From Penelope pileata (taxonomy: Eukaryota > Chordata > Aves > Galliformes > Cracidae): a stretch of 64,000 bases of DNA. The stretch is taken from assembly GCA_013396635.1 (NCBI GenBank), contig WBMW01000024.1, positions 93,696-157,695 on the forward strand, in the 5' to 3' direction. Positions 1 to 12,800 of this stretch are shown one piece after another (position 1 is the stretch's first letter; every line of letters begins with the position of its first letter). The notes beneath the pieces were generated by a model. That model made no database searches and had not been told where the DNA came from. It worked only from the letters and a program-made list of their open reading frames with translations. The position numbers and the translations under genes are program-made.

Positions 1-756
1 CCATGGAATTCTTTTATGTCTGCACAACAGTCTTTATCAAACAAACATGTAATTCCCAATAAAATTGAGCTGTCCTGACAAGATTTTTTTTTTAATAATG
101 TCATATTGACTGTCATGAAATAATATTCACACCTTTTATCTCTACTTACATCTTTATTAATTAAATCTTGTCTCAATTTTGTCATTATTTTGTAAGGGAC
201 ATATGTCAGGCTAGAAAGGCAATTGCCTGTATTAACCCAGTTTTCCTTTTTACTGTACCATCACCAGCTAATTGAAGTAATTGGCTCTGTCTCTTGGTGC
301 AAGTTATCCAGATTTTCTGTTTGTAAACTGCAGAGTGCCTGACACCAGCCTGCTACTAAGAGGACAGAGATCCTCTGAACAGGATGTTTCAGGCCCAATA
401 TCCTACAAGGAGGAAACAGTTCTGGGTTGAAACAATTTTTTAGCCTCTCTGCAGGCCCAGACTGCTGTCACTTCATTGAGGGCACATCAAGTGGCACAAG
501 TCACTTCTCGAGGTTTTCTTCTTAAATATACATGTGTATATTTATATATATATATTGTGGAACCTAGAGCCTGGAGGCCTGAGCCTTGTTTGGAGTTAGT
601 CTGGTGGCTTCTTGTTTTAGGTGCTGACTGAAGTGTCTGCTGGTTATCAGATGTGCAGGGCTGCCATGGAATCTAGTGTGTCCCGAGGAGCTGGTAACTG
701 AAATCACAGTGTAACTTAGGTGGGAAGGAATGTCAGGAGGCCTCCAGTTCAAAGCA
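1..756. other. Non-genic unique sequence
   Basis: No gene or recognisable repeat is supported here. The stretch is AT-rich at its start, with a T-run near 85-93, and holds a short alternating TA tract near 543-555. The only open frame, on the minus strand over 564-752, is 62 codons with no recognisable domain. The final bases run into an old CR1 copy whose exact edge cannot be fixed by eye, so its 3' terminus may reach a little further left than drawn. Confidence 0.6.
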
Positions 757-1235
757 AGGCTGGCTCTGAGCTCAGACCAGCTTGCTCGGGGATTTGCTGG
801 GCCTTGAAAAACCTTTCAGGATGGAGAGTGACAGCACAACTTCTCTGGCCAGCCTACTCTGCTGCCTAACTGTCCTCACAGTGAATAACTTGGAAGTCCA
901 CTGTCTCTTGTTTGCCTGACGTTCCCCACTACCAACAGCCTGGCTTCAGATTTTCAGTTATCTCCTTGCAGGCCATCACATCTCTTGCCTGAAGAAGCCC
1001 CTCTCCCTTTGTCTTTCCTCAGAGGGCAAGTGCTCCTAACCTGACCACCTTGGGGCCTCTGCTGAACTCACTCTGGATTGTTGGTGCCTTTCCTGTGCTG
1101 AAGAGGGGACAAAGCTGGACATCATGCTTTAGATGGAGTCTAACAAGTGCTGAGTAAATGTTCTCTTTAGCTAAGTGCTCTCTTTCAGCCATGACCCTTT
1201 TTCCCCACAGCTTCGCCAGGTCCCTTAAGTGGGTT
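757..1235 (-). mobile_element. Old CR1 LINE fragment (3' half)
   Basis: This is a degraded copy of the avian CR1 non-LTR retrotransposon, read on the minus strand. Seen on the plus strand, the order of landmarks is that of a reverse-complemented CR1: the TTGAAAAACC...AGGATGGAGA segment near 803-826, CTCACAGTGAATAA near 877, AGGGCAAGTGCTCC near 1023, GGCCTCTGCTGAACTC near 1053, GGACAAAGCTGGACA near 1107 and AACAAGTGCTGAGTAAA near 1142. These correspond, in my memory of the family, to the end of ORF2 and the start of the 3' UTR. The frame is broken and no usable protein remains. Both ends are approximate. A family consensus alignment would fix the subfamily, which looks older than the copy at 6398. 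Confidence 0.85.
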
Positions 1236-3500
1236 GCTTGTACCCTGCCTCCATTTTCCGTTTCATTGCCACTGCAGCACAACAATTTGCTGCCCGGCTT
1301 TTGAAACTCACACAGCTCTGCCATGTAGTCTGCCTGAGTAATCAGCATTCAGAAATAACAGTGGTATTTTGAACAGATGAGAACAGGGCTGGTTTTACTA
1401 ATGCTGACTGCTGTGGCAGACCGCACAGCAGAACCAAAGAAATATGAAAAAGCTCTTCTGTCCCTTCCCAGAACAGTGACAACAATAAACTCATTTCCTG
1501 CACCATCAGCCATGGGGGCTTCTTCTGTGCTAAGAAAATACGCCCTCTTTTCCCAACCTACAGCAATTTGTATCAAGGAAAGCCTCTCAGCACTCTCGTT
1601 ATTTATTCTGCCTGCATGATCCCTCAGTGCAGTCGCTGCCGCCAAAGGCACAGACTCAGCACGAGGCATTGCTGGGGAATGTTAAAAGCAGAAAAAGTCC
1701 CAGGAGCCAAGCAAACGGATGCAGAAATGTACATTTTCTTCCCACCTCAGAAAAAGCAGCGACTGTTTGTTGCTCACTGACTTCATGGAGCATTTAGGAT
1801 AAAAGAGCCCTGAAAAGCCAGGGGAATAATTCTTGTTGTTGTGAGAATGGGTATGATTCTGTGCACAGATTGTTGATCATTTCATTTTATGGAGTTTGCC
1901 TGCATCACTTGCTATGACAGCCAAATAGCCCTTATTAGGCAAGGAGCAAACCTCCCATTGTGGTCTCCAGTTTGGTGATCTCTGTAGCACATAAGTACAA
2001 ACGAGTGCGCCCAGGATGCCAGAAAAACACTAATTGAGACAAGCATTGGGTACCAAATTTGTGGAGAGAGCAGTATGTAAGTATAAGGTTCAATGACTAG
2101 AACCAGGCAAAATTCTAACAGCATTTGAAACATCTGGTTGTTCTCCTTACCATTTAAAATTTGTATAGCTTTCTTCTTTCACATGCTCCATAACACTTTC
2201 ACAACCTTGCACCAACCCTCTCTGTCCTTCCCAGATGGTGAGCCCTTGCTTTTCCAGGGCCTTTCAGATTCTTGCTGGCAAGGTACATGCTGGGCCTCCT
2301 TCAGAGCTGGGCACTCTGAATCAAGAGCTACAGAGCTGAAGAGATTGAAATTCATCGAGTCTATGGTAAATTGGGCAGAAGTGTGTGCTTAGTGTTCATC
2401 GGCAAAATGATTTTGAACAGGGAAAAGAAAAGTTGATATCTGTTTAAACGTTCCAAGGAGGTAATAGGTTATCAAATATGACTCAACAACATGAGCAAAT
2501 CTGGATCATAAACACAAGAAAATGAATTCTTGAAATCAGAATCTGCAGAATCATCTAAAGTGCAACTAGCATGACAAGCAAAGGCTTATGTATCTTCTTT
2601 TTCTCATAAGCATGTTTTTCCCATTCTGCAGGTGAATCTGTTGCAGTTGGCTCTTCCAGACATTTCATAAATCAGCAAAACCTGAAGGCAACCAGGCCCA
2701 AGCACCAAAATAAATAATTCATTAAATTATTTTGCAAAACCAACATCACACTACATGAAGCTCTAAAAAAAAAAAGATGGAGACACAGTGACTTGAATCC
2801 TCCAGTTTGAAACAAGGCTGCTGTGCACTTTTAAGGCCACAATAAGTAGGACAAAAGCCCTTTATTTTTTATACTGTTTTCTTCAGATAAACCGGAATTT
2901 TCCTCTTCTGAAAGAAGAAAAGCTAGGAAAAGTCAGTCACTGAGAAGTGTATGCAAATCTGGTCAGAATACTTGTAGCCTAAGAATATATTTAATTTTAA
3001 TAACTGAAACACAAATATTGGCTGTTTTAGGAGTAGACTGAAAGTTGAACCCTTTTTTTAAATGAGGCACGTGAAGAGAAATCTAGACCTGTTTCTCGAT
3101 TACTTACACTAATAAGGAGTTATTTTGAGTAAATACATTGCATTGAACACAGCGAGGTGAAACTTGCGCTCTAATGAAATGGCTGTAAGGGCTCATAGGT
3201 CATTTCATGACATACTGTGCATGTGGAAGGTCATTTTAACTCAGGAAGATATTGCTCCCATCACACTTGCTCCACAGATGTTTCTGATCACTGGATTGCA
3301 GCAGCATGCAGTGGTTGTGCCAAGAGCCGGAAATAAATGTCTGCCCCATACATGCATGGTTTGAATATGTGAGACAGACGATAAACAGCAGGAAGCTGTG
3401 ACCCTGATGTTAGAGTCTACAGCCCAGAGAGGCTATGTGAACACGCTTGCCAAATGTGACAACAGGGATCAGCAGTAGGATCAGGAGCTGACTTGCTGAG
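1236..3500. other. Non-genic unique sequence
   Basis: No gene supported. Open frames on both strands over 1349-1780 overlap each other, are at most about 106 codons, and show no domain. An A-run lies near 2766-2776, and short homeodomain-like ATTA/TAAT motifs occur near 2710-2745. I see no splice-bounded exon, CpG island or transposon that I can name. Confidence 0.55.
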
Positions 3501-6397
3501 CTATTTCTCCTTTTTATTCTCCTTACTTTGCAGAAGGTGATGAAACATGATCAAAGAACATATTTATTACTGATGTTCATCCAGGAAGTTTCTACCAGCA
3601 GCAGTCTCTTTTCACCTGCACAATTCCAGCTTCAACAATACATTTGCATCACATTGGGGAAGTCCTATTCATGCATCATTTGCAATATGAACCATCTGTT
3701 TTACTTCAAAACAGAGATAACAAACAATGCAGTCTCAACACTGAAAGGATTAATTTCAGAATCTTTGTGCACATTTGTTAAAATGATTTACTTCTTACTT
3801 TTAAGCTTTAAAACACTGTCAGACCAAACAGCGGCCTGCAAAGATCACAGCGATTTAATTTGCTTAAATCATATAAAATGTCAAAGTTGGTTTAACACTC
3901 AAGCAGGAAGCAAAATATTGCCAAGTCCCCAGTCCTATACTAAGAAATCATTGGTTTATATCATTTGCACTGAAATGAAAATAATCTTTTCAATAAGAAG
4001 GAATTATGAATTAAAATGGAGTAAAGTAGATTCACCTTTGATAGCAACATTAGCACATACAAAAAGATACACAGTCTCTAGTGTAATACTGACTGAAACT
4101 GTTTCATGACTCATTCTCAAGATTCCATGTTAGAGGCACTGAAAGCTTTGTTTTCAAATTCAGTAGTGTATTTATATATTCACATTTAAAACAGTTAAAT
4201 CATCTCTGTGGAGAAGTAGCCAATTTCACCCTCATTAAAGCCTTATTACACTCTTAATAGTAACACATAGTTCTCCACCTCAGAGCACTTGCTAAGTCTT
4301 AAAATCATCCAGGGCCACCCAATAAGCTAGTGGGAGCAGTACAATTAGATCTGGGGATTTCTTTTCTCTTAGATCTCCGTTCAAGTGCTAAGCCAACTCT
4401 CATTCTCCTTCTCTCTTCTGTCCACTTTTTGGCCAATATCAAGCTTTGCAGGTCATAAATAAAAAACGTTGAGTCAGTTACCCCTTATCACAGCCTACCC
4501 ATTCACTCAAGAAAAATATCAAAAAAAAAAANATGTCCTTGTCATTGTTGTCAGCTGTTGCCTACTCATAAAGTAGGGTGATATTATTCACTTACCCCTC
4601 CAGGGTTCGTGAGCCATTTTCTCCTCCTTCCTGTCAGTATATTTCCTATGCTATTCTGTCAATATAAAACAACCTAAAACTAAGAGCCATTGATTTTCCT
4701 TATAAAGCTACCATATTACAATTTAGTACCCAGGCAGCAGCTTCATAGGGCTGTAAACTAAAGTGAGCTGTAACTCTTCCTAACACCAGTGGAAAGACCC
4801 TCCGTGATGTTAATGTAAAATCTTCATGAACGTAAGCTCGCCTTGGTTAACCTGACCCAGTACAGCAGAAGGTGGCTACTTCCCTCTTCCCTGTGTTTGC
4901 TGGTACCAGACAGCAGGTCAAGGGATGGGAAGAACCACCTGGTGTCTTCTCTCACCATACCTGGACGATACAAGCAGGCAAATATATTCTGTGGTATTAA
5001 CTCTCAAGGTGTTCTCTCTTTAGACTTCTTCATAACGTTTCCACATTTTGTAAGAATGTGTTTGGCAAGACAGTGTTGTACACCACGTTTGATACTTCTC
5101 TTGATGTCTAAGACAAAGCTTTCTCTTTTCTATTTCTAGCCACAAGTGTGGTTTTCTTCATGTTAAACACTACATTAAAAAGAAAAAAAACACTGTTCTT
5201 AGACAGTGAAATGGTCTCCTTGACATTTACTACCCTTACACAGCAATAAGTCTCTCTATTCTAAATTGTCTCTTTTTAAAAAGGGGTGACTGAACAATTG
5301 AACTAGTCTAATGCTCAATAAAATGTGTTATCCAAGGACCACATTTACCTCATGCTATTCCTCCTCAGAAAACCATTTTCTTCAAACTGCCCGTCTGTTT
5401 CCATCGGTATTGTACTTATCATCTAAATTTAGAGTACTTATATTTTAGAATATAGCACTCAGAGTGACCTACTTTCAGCCATAGGAAGAGGCACAAACAT
5501 TGATTTATAATTTTTGCTCTTGCTGTTTATTTACATTTTCTAATATCGTGATATCTTTTCTCTCTACAACTACCCTCTCTGCATCATGTCTTTCTGGAAG
5601 TCCAGATTGTGTTTCCCAATTCTCTTTGTCAAGATACTCCGTTCCTTCTGGCTAAAGCTTCCTGAAACACTTAACATTAACACCGACTTGCACAGGCTTG
5701 AGTATCTGTTGTTGCATCAGTCAATATTTCCTAGCATTTCATTCCAGCTTCAACCACCTGAACTGACTCCAACAGTATGCAAATCTCCATGTAGTCTCAT
5801 CTTCAGCTAATTTCATGTCTTCTTCCTCAGCCCCACTTTCAAGCTTGAAACTAGGCAAGTGTTTGTTTTAAATCCATTTCATACTAAAGAAAATCACGTC
5901 AGTATCTCGCTTCTTCTGCCATCTCAGACTAAGCTGTGGTTTGTTTCACTACTATGTTTTACCTTCTTCAGTAGTGTCCTCTGATGTATTTGTTTCTTTC
6001 CAAAAGCTTTGATAAATTCCAGAGGAGGAAATGCTTTCATAGCCTGTGTTAGGATTTTGTATGGCACCAAAACAAACAGCAGTTCTTTCATCTGTGGTGA
6101 CACACTGTTGCCAATTTTCTCTACTTCATCGCCACACCTCATCTTGGTTCTCAGGTGACCTGTAATCTGTGAAGCAGGAAGAGGCTGAAAGTCATGTACA
6201 GCAAGCCTTTTTTGAATCCTTTGCAGTTTTTTGCTTATTTACTCTGAAGTTGTCACTGCAGTATAGACAAAAGAAGTTCCGTTTAGAAGTTAGCACACAG
6301 AAATGTTCAGCTCATCAGATTTAGCAGGCCTTCAACTGTTTTTTGGATGTGATTCAAAGAGCTGGTTTGGACCAAAGTATGTTGATAACTGACCCAA
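3501..6397. other. Non-genic sequence with one N base
   Basis: The longest open frame of the window, 193 codons at 3528-4109 on the plus strand, lies here. It has no recognisable domain, a composition typical of AT-rich noncoding DNA (many I, L, S, K, C) and no promoter or splice context, so I treat it as chance. Position 4532 is an undetermined base (N) next to an 11-base A-run starting at 4521, most likely a sequencing or assembly uncertainty. The rest is AT-rich unique sequence without a repeat that I recognise. Confidence 0.55.
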
Positions 6398-6583
6398 CAA
6401 CAGGTTGTCCAGAGAAGTTGTGGATGCCCCCTCCCTGGAAGTATTCAAAGCCAGGCTGGATGGGGCTTTGGGCAACCTGGTCTAGTGGGAAGTGTCCTTG
6501 CCCATGGCAGGGGGGTTGGAACAAGATGATCTCTAAGGTCCCTTCCAACCTGAACCATTCTATGATTCTGTGATTCTATGATT
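6398..6583 (+). mobile_element. Young avian CR1 LINE 3' end
   Basis: This is a 5'-truncated copy of the chicken repeat 1 (CR1) LINE, covering only the end of the element. It starts in the conserved segment reading AGGTTGTCCAGAGAAGTTG, continues through CCAGGCTGGATGGGGCTTTG and GGTCCCTTCCAACC, and ends at 6557-6583 in the diagnostic 8-base tandem ATTCTATG, ATTCTGTG, ATTCTATG followed by ATT. CR1 ends in such octamers rather than in poly(A), and 5' truncation to a few hundred bases is usual for it. Similarity to the consensus as I remember it is high, so this is the youngest CR1 copy in the window. It cannot move by itself: no ORF2 is present. It is the clearest evidence that the DNA is avian. 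Confidence 0.97.
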
Positions 6584-9564
6584 ATCTTAAGTCAAAAAAA
6601 CAGATTTTTTTTTACATTTTATTTTCCCCAGAGACACAGAAATCAGACAGAAACTCACCTACTTTTTGGTATTTTTCTTTCTTCTTTTGTCTTTATTTTT
6701 CATCCTCTAGTTCATAACTGAAGAGGTGCTTTACTTACTATGTTGCTTTCATTCAGTTCAACAGAAAAGACTCCATAAAATAGGACATTAAAAGCTTATG
6801 ATTATCTGATATGTAAAGTAGTTTTTTAGACTGAGCTAAGTGACTAGGAAGAGGTAGAATGGAATTTTAGTCCACAGATGTGGAAAAAGTTTACTCCTTT
6901 GGCTGAAGTTAAATCTGTATTTTCTTCAGGTCTGCCTAAAGCATATCCATCACAAAGAGCTTAAATCATGTTATAGCTCACGGGTATTTCTGTACTGTTG
7001 TCAGAATAAAGGTAACCCTGATGTCATGAAATGCCAGTAACACTATGCCCAACATAAAGTAGATAAGCTAAAAGCAATGTAACCTTTAAAAAATAAGGCT
7101 GCTGTTTAGCTACTGCATGTATTAGCTACCCAGCACCCCAGGCTAGAAAAGTGGATGATGCAAGTGTCTAACTTTTAGTGTGAATGTATTTGTGTGTGAA
7201 GTATCCAGGCTTTAGGAACCGTGACTTCCTAACCCAGCTCACCTTCTACAGTGTAATATTATGGACTTCGACATTTTTCAAATCACAGGGAGAAAAACCA
7301 TACGTTCTGTCTGAAGCGTGGGAGAGACAGACCGACCACGTAGTAGTGGACAGAGGGAGAGTGATTCAGACACAGTCAGTTGAGAATGGGGGCTGATACA
7401 AAGCACAACAGGAAGAAATGTAAGGGAAAATGTATTACATCAGTTCAGACTTTGTCAGGCATCATGGACCCAAGGTTTTTAAACAGCCTGTGATTTCCCT
7501 TCCCCCTTTGTAATTCCCAGTCAGCTGTAAGCGAAAGACTGTTGGTTAAATAAATACAATTGCAAACGACAGCATTTAGCTTTCTAATTACCTACTGGTC
7601 CCTGTAATTTATTGGCCCTGCAAATCTATCCCCAGGAAGATGGGAGCAATTTAATTACTCTTCAAATAAAGGCAAACTTGATATACACAAATCTGTAGCT
7701 ACAGGTGTTGAAAATGTTCTCAGGATATTTTATGAGCTGTTTCAATCAGGTAAAGCTTTGACTGGGGCTTCTTGTTTGGATTCAGCTAGACTTATGCTGT
7801 ATTGCCCTGCTCCATATTCACCCACAGAGAATGTATTCTTCCTTCTGTTTTTAAAAGCAACCTTTTAACCTCAGAATCATGCAAGGTTCTGCATGGCTGT
7901 TTCACTTGAATATTTATGCACGTTACTTTCTCTGTGTCTAAGCAGAATGCAACAGTCTGTAGTTAGTACAACCTGACAAAAATACATAAATTAAACATTC
8001 ATTCTGTTTTCCAGACAATTGTGTGACTTTCGGTTTTCTATAACAGAAGAACTGCTCGTTATTTTAGTAAGCAAAATTAATGATGTGATAGACTCGGCCC
8101 TGCTCTTTGCTAGCAAGAGATAGTCCCCCTAAGACAAGGTAAAATAAATAGGAAAGGCCCACAACTATGCCCAAGTGAGACAGTGATTGTCTATGGCAAG
8201 TCAATCTTCTTTGGGCTTAAATGTGTTTCTTTACAGGAGTGAAAAGCTGAAAATAGAAAGTCTCTGCAGCCCAGCAGGATGGAGGTGATGGCTGTTGTGC
8301 CAACTCATTTAGTGCCTGGAGCTACCTTCCAGACCCTCTCTCTCCAGCACAATGAGGAGTTTACAGGGGAAAGGAATCTAATTCCCGCAGTGGCATGTAG
8401 AGGTGTGGAGCTGTGTGTTACACACATTTAACTGCTTTATACAATATGTTCCCGGGGTGATAATCCTCACACTATGTATGTACATAAATAGCTATTTGTT
8501 TTTAGTACAGCCTCCTTCTCAGAAAAGCATTTGGATCCTCCTTTCAAATCATTTTCTTGCCAGCAATTTCTTTTATTTTGATATAATGATGAATATAAGT
8601 ACATACACAACACAAGCCGAAACAGGAAATCTCTCCAGCATTAGAATTCTGAATGCCCAGGCTAGACATCAATATCAGCATATCCCTGAAAAGACCAGCA
8701 GCCAGCAGTGCACGTGATGTGATAACCACAAACTGCAGACTACCACCCTGTATGCCCTCTTTCCTGACTATTTATATGTCAGTGTCATCTCTCCAAAAAG
8801 TGCCTGAAGCAATCTGGCACACAGATTCTGAACCCACTGTCTTCATTACAAACCTCTGTGTCAGATGGACTGTCTACACCAGCCATGTTTTTCTGTGTCT
8901 GTAGTAAAATCTTTAATTGATCTGAAAACAGGATGGTTTCTAAGACTTCCTGCTCAAAGTCTTTACAGTACTTGGGACAATATTTTGGGAAAACTTCATG
9001 TCTGTCTGTCCTAACGCAATCAATTCTGTTTTTCACAAGTTTTAAGTAGTCCTTATGCACTTTTGTTATTAACTATGCCTTCAGCACTATTCATCACTCA
9101 ATTTTTGGCTGGTGACCAGCTGATAGCGGTAAAGACTTTTTCCATTATTCACAGAGAGAAATAAAACCTGATGATGGGATGCTTGCAAACACCCTTCCTT
9201 TCAAAGCCTTTCCAGGACAGCCACCAGAGTGGGACATTGAGAATGAATGAAGCTGTGTCACCAGAGCAGCTGTGCTGGAGCACCCGTTTCCTGCTTGCCC
9301 GTGGTGCAGTGAGGAGGGAATGGGTCTGTGCAGCCGAGGGAGTGAGGCAGGAGCATACCTCTTGCTGTTGCATAAGCTTAGCTAAAACCTGAGATTCTGC
9401 TGTAGGAGCCGCACAGCAAGCTTTGATTATATGCAGATCAGCCACAAGTCACATTAAATTGTGTATGAAATAAAATTGACCCCAAGGTGCGTGTGGCAGG
9501 GCCGGGGAGCTGACCCAGCCTTACTGAAGCTCTTTAGCTGCATCCTAATGCAATCCTAATTTCC
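6584..9564. other. Non-genic unique sequence
   Basis: No gene supported. Short open frames at 8403-9060 and 9149-9445 lie on both strands, overlap, and carry no domain. A compact AT-rich block at about 7505-7690 with several TAATTA/AATTA cores is described among the findings as a possible conserved non-coding element. Nothing else in this stretch is recognisable by eye. Confidence 0.55.
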
Positions 9565-9815
9565 ACAGCCTCCAGCTTCACAATCCCTCCTTTGATGTGG
9601 CTCAGTGATCTTTTCAGATGGTTTATTCCACAGTCTGATCTGCTTTAGCACTGAGAAAAGTTTATACCTGACCTGAATCTCTGTTTCTTTACATAGAGCT
9701 GATCAGCCTTCATTGCATCCCTCACTGTTCTGGGTAAGAGAAACTATTTTTCTTCCATTTCTTTTCACATTTTGAATGTTTGTACAGCATTACTATCTTC
9801 CTCTGGATTTGGAGC
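9565..9815 (-). mobile_element. Ancient CR1-type LINE 3' fragment
   Basis: On the plus strand this shows the reverse-complement layout of an old CR1/L3-type LINE end: GGTTTATTCCACAGTCTGATC near 9620, GCACTGAGAAAAGTTTATACC near 9649, then a segment around TTCTGGGTAAGAGAAACTA near 9728, CATTTTGAATG near 9769 and CATTACTATCTTCCTCTGG near 9788. That order matches the C-terminal coding end of ORF2 in old amniote CR1 families, as I remember them, where the minus-strand protein reads around a conserved W-N-x-L-P region. Divergence is high and frames are broken. The family assignment is from pattern memory, so the exact subfamily and limits are uncertain. Confidence 0.65.
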
Positions 9816-12800
9816 TTTTATTGAAGCCTTATGAGAGACAGGGGGAGAGAGAGGGCATACCAAGACAGGGACAGATAGAGATCTCCAGTGTAAGACATGG
9901 GAGAATCTGAGCATGTTGCACTACATATAGTATGTGTATATCTATGCTGAGCTAAATTTGTGGAGGAGGATGCTTATGTTCACATCCACGGAAATGTACA
10001 GATATACACTTGCACAGATTAATTCACATCATAAATGTTCTTCATTAATTAGTTACTTTTTTAATGCTACAAATAATTCCACCCCCCATAAAAGAATAAT
10101 TTGTGAATAGCCTCTAAAAGCAGCCAAGCTTCAAGCATAGCACTATGTCTATGTGAGAGGAGCTAGAAAGGATTTTTTTCCCTTATATGCCATTTACTGA
10201 GTTTTGCGAGCCTTTTTTTCCAGAATAGCTGGATACTGGTGCATCCTCATGAACACAAAAAAATACCTGAACGCACAGTGAAGGAGCCACAGAGCACAGT
10301 AGTATGGTCTAGTGGATGAGCAGAAGCCCCACACACTCCATACTGCCCATTTGTCGTAAGATCTTTTCGACTCATCTATGTTCTTCTCCAGCCTGCAATG
10401 CTGGGTTTTTCCAGTGGCAATGCTCCAGCCCCTCTGCCAGGCACCAGCCACACAGTGCATCCATGAGAATGGCATATGTGATGACAGCTCTGGCTGCTGC
10501 ACGTGTCCTCATCACACCAGGCTTGTGCAGACTGGAAGCTCCGTGTGGCCAAGCAGAGCACTGGGTGGCAGATCAGAAGCCCTACATCTTCGTTGTAGGC
10601 CTCTGATTGCCTTCCCTCCCCTTTTCAGAGCTTGCCATCCAAGCATCCTCCCAGGCAATGCTGTTCTCAGGTTTTCCCCAGAAAAAGGAACACAGTCACA
10701 CAATTCTCTGTGTATGTAGAAAGGTTCCATGGCTTTGTTTCTGTGAAGCCTGAGGCACATTTCAAATCTTGAAAACTGCTGCAAAACCAGCGGCCCTCCC
10801 TGTGATTTAATTTCAAAGGCACTGAGTTAATTCCCAGCAGGCAGTGGCAGTGCTGACTGTGATCAAGAGGGCTGTGTCTAAGAAGAATAGGAATTCCTCT
10901 CCAAGTAATTTCTACTGAATGGATGCATGAGAGCAGACAACCTTGGATAGAAATGCCCCTGCCATGGCTGGGTCTGCCCTGGTGGGACAGATCCAGGACT
11001 GCTTGCACCAGCTTTGCTCCAGTAAGCCTCAAAAAGCTCAATTTACCCATATTTCCAGCAGCTAGGTACTGGGATGCTAGCAAGTTGTCTTTAACCTAAA
11101 AAGGCCGAATGAGTAGAGGAGGAATCTGGGGGAAGAGTAATGATTTCCAGCTAGTCAGAGCTGCGTGCTCAGAGGGAGTAATTTGCCATGTTTGGAGCTG
11201 TGGCAGGGTGAGAGATGGCATTTCCAAACCATCAACTCTGAAAGGCAAACTGAGTGCAGTCTGCCTTCTAAAATCTGGTGAGGACTGAATTATGCAGGGA
11301 AGAAAGGACAGCCGTATCATTTGCACAGCACGCCACATATTCTATGTCTCTCTCCTCTTTCTGCCTCAGCTGTCTTCTCTAGCAAATTACTGAAATACAA
11401 TCCCTCCTTCTAAGAACACTGTGAATAATTCCTTTCTAGATAAATTAAACCTAGGGAAAGTCACTGGTCTTAATGGCACAGTAGCTGGTTGAACAAAGTC
11501 CAATGAACTTTATGGCCCAATAATCTGAAGTGTACTATTAAAATTTTCATGAAAAGATGATGGCACAGAAAGACAAACTTTTTATAGCATTTCCTGCACG
11601 AGACTGTTCCCTTGAAAACATACTTTTTGGTAACCAGGATGCTTCTCTGGCTGGTAGAGCCTTGCACAGTGCTGAAACTGCAAATTTCATGTCTGCACTT
11701 TGGCAAGAAAAAGCTGCTACCAGAGTGTGGGCCAGCCAGCAACGCGGTGTGCAGGAGGGTTGGTGCTTCCAGCCAGCTCTGCCCCCTCTCGCGTGGCAAA
11801 TGCCAGATAAGGAGGAATCAGGACAGAGATTTAACTGACGTGCTTATTCCCATTTGCCTTCTGTGGAGCCTGGTGCCTCTGCCTCCTCTCTACTAGTGGT
11901 TCATCTGCATGCATTTGCTTTTTCTGCCCTCTGCTTCCTCCCCATATCAAGAGGAAAGGTGAATTTTCAGTCTGAAACTGACCATACCTGATTTATTACC
12001 TGTCTTCTCCTTCGAGAGGGTATCTGTGTCAGTGTTTTTTAAATGCAAATTCTCCATTATGTGTTTACAGTAATTACTTTCCTTTACATTTTAAATGTGC
12101 CTATATTATGTCTTTCTTTAAAGAGAAAATACCTGCTTTCTCTAAGGTTGATAGGTTGACAATTTCATCATCTCACCTGCATTTTTCTTTCTGTTTGTCC
12201 ATTGTCAGGACTGAAGGAAGAGTTTGGCCACATTAGGAGTCGTTTCAGTAATGCTTGGAGCTGCTGAGAAACAAACAAGTTTATATTTGATACAATTCCA
12301 TATTAACAGAGGCTGACCTTATCTGAGGGCAACCTTAAAAGGAAAGTCTGTTCAGTCCCAAGCTCGAGAGTAAACAGGCAAGTGGTCCTTATGTAAGTTG
12401 TAATAAGTGTTTACGACACTGTTCAGATATCTTCATTGTTCTTAGCTGTACTCTTGAAATATTTTGTTTGTTTAGTTTCCTTTCTCTACTGTAATCTTAA
12501 TGTAGTCATAATGGATTTGATTATATGTTGTTGCTCTTTCTTGGCTTATTACAAACTGCTGGCAAACAATCCAGAGCTCGAATGCGCTCCTGAAAAATCA
12601 GCTGTTTAATAATGCCAAATAACAAACATGCTTTTGGTGAAGAATTTGTGAACTGAACAAAGGGACACATTTCCACTGTGTGCTAAATGAACATACTGCC
12701 TACAGTTAGCAGTGCAGTGGATAGATGAAGTAAAAGAGCGGTAATAGAGAAGATTACTTTCTAAATCTTACACAAAACATTCTTTTTCTATAAAGCATCC

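Noticed and set aside
3528..4109. 193-codon open frame, longest in the window
   Set aside because: No domain, no plausible splice or promoter context, and amino-acid make-up as expected from translated AT-rich noncoding DNA. One frame of this size by chance in 128 kb of two-strand sequence is believable.
10300..11340. Many overlapping open frames suggesting a coding region
   Set aside because: Frames are open on several phases of both strands at once, which reflects locally lower AT content rather than a gene. No protein family is recognisable.
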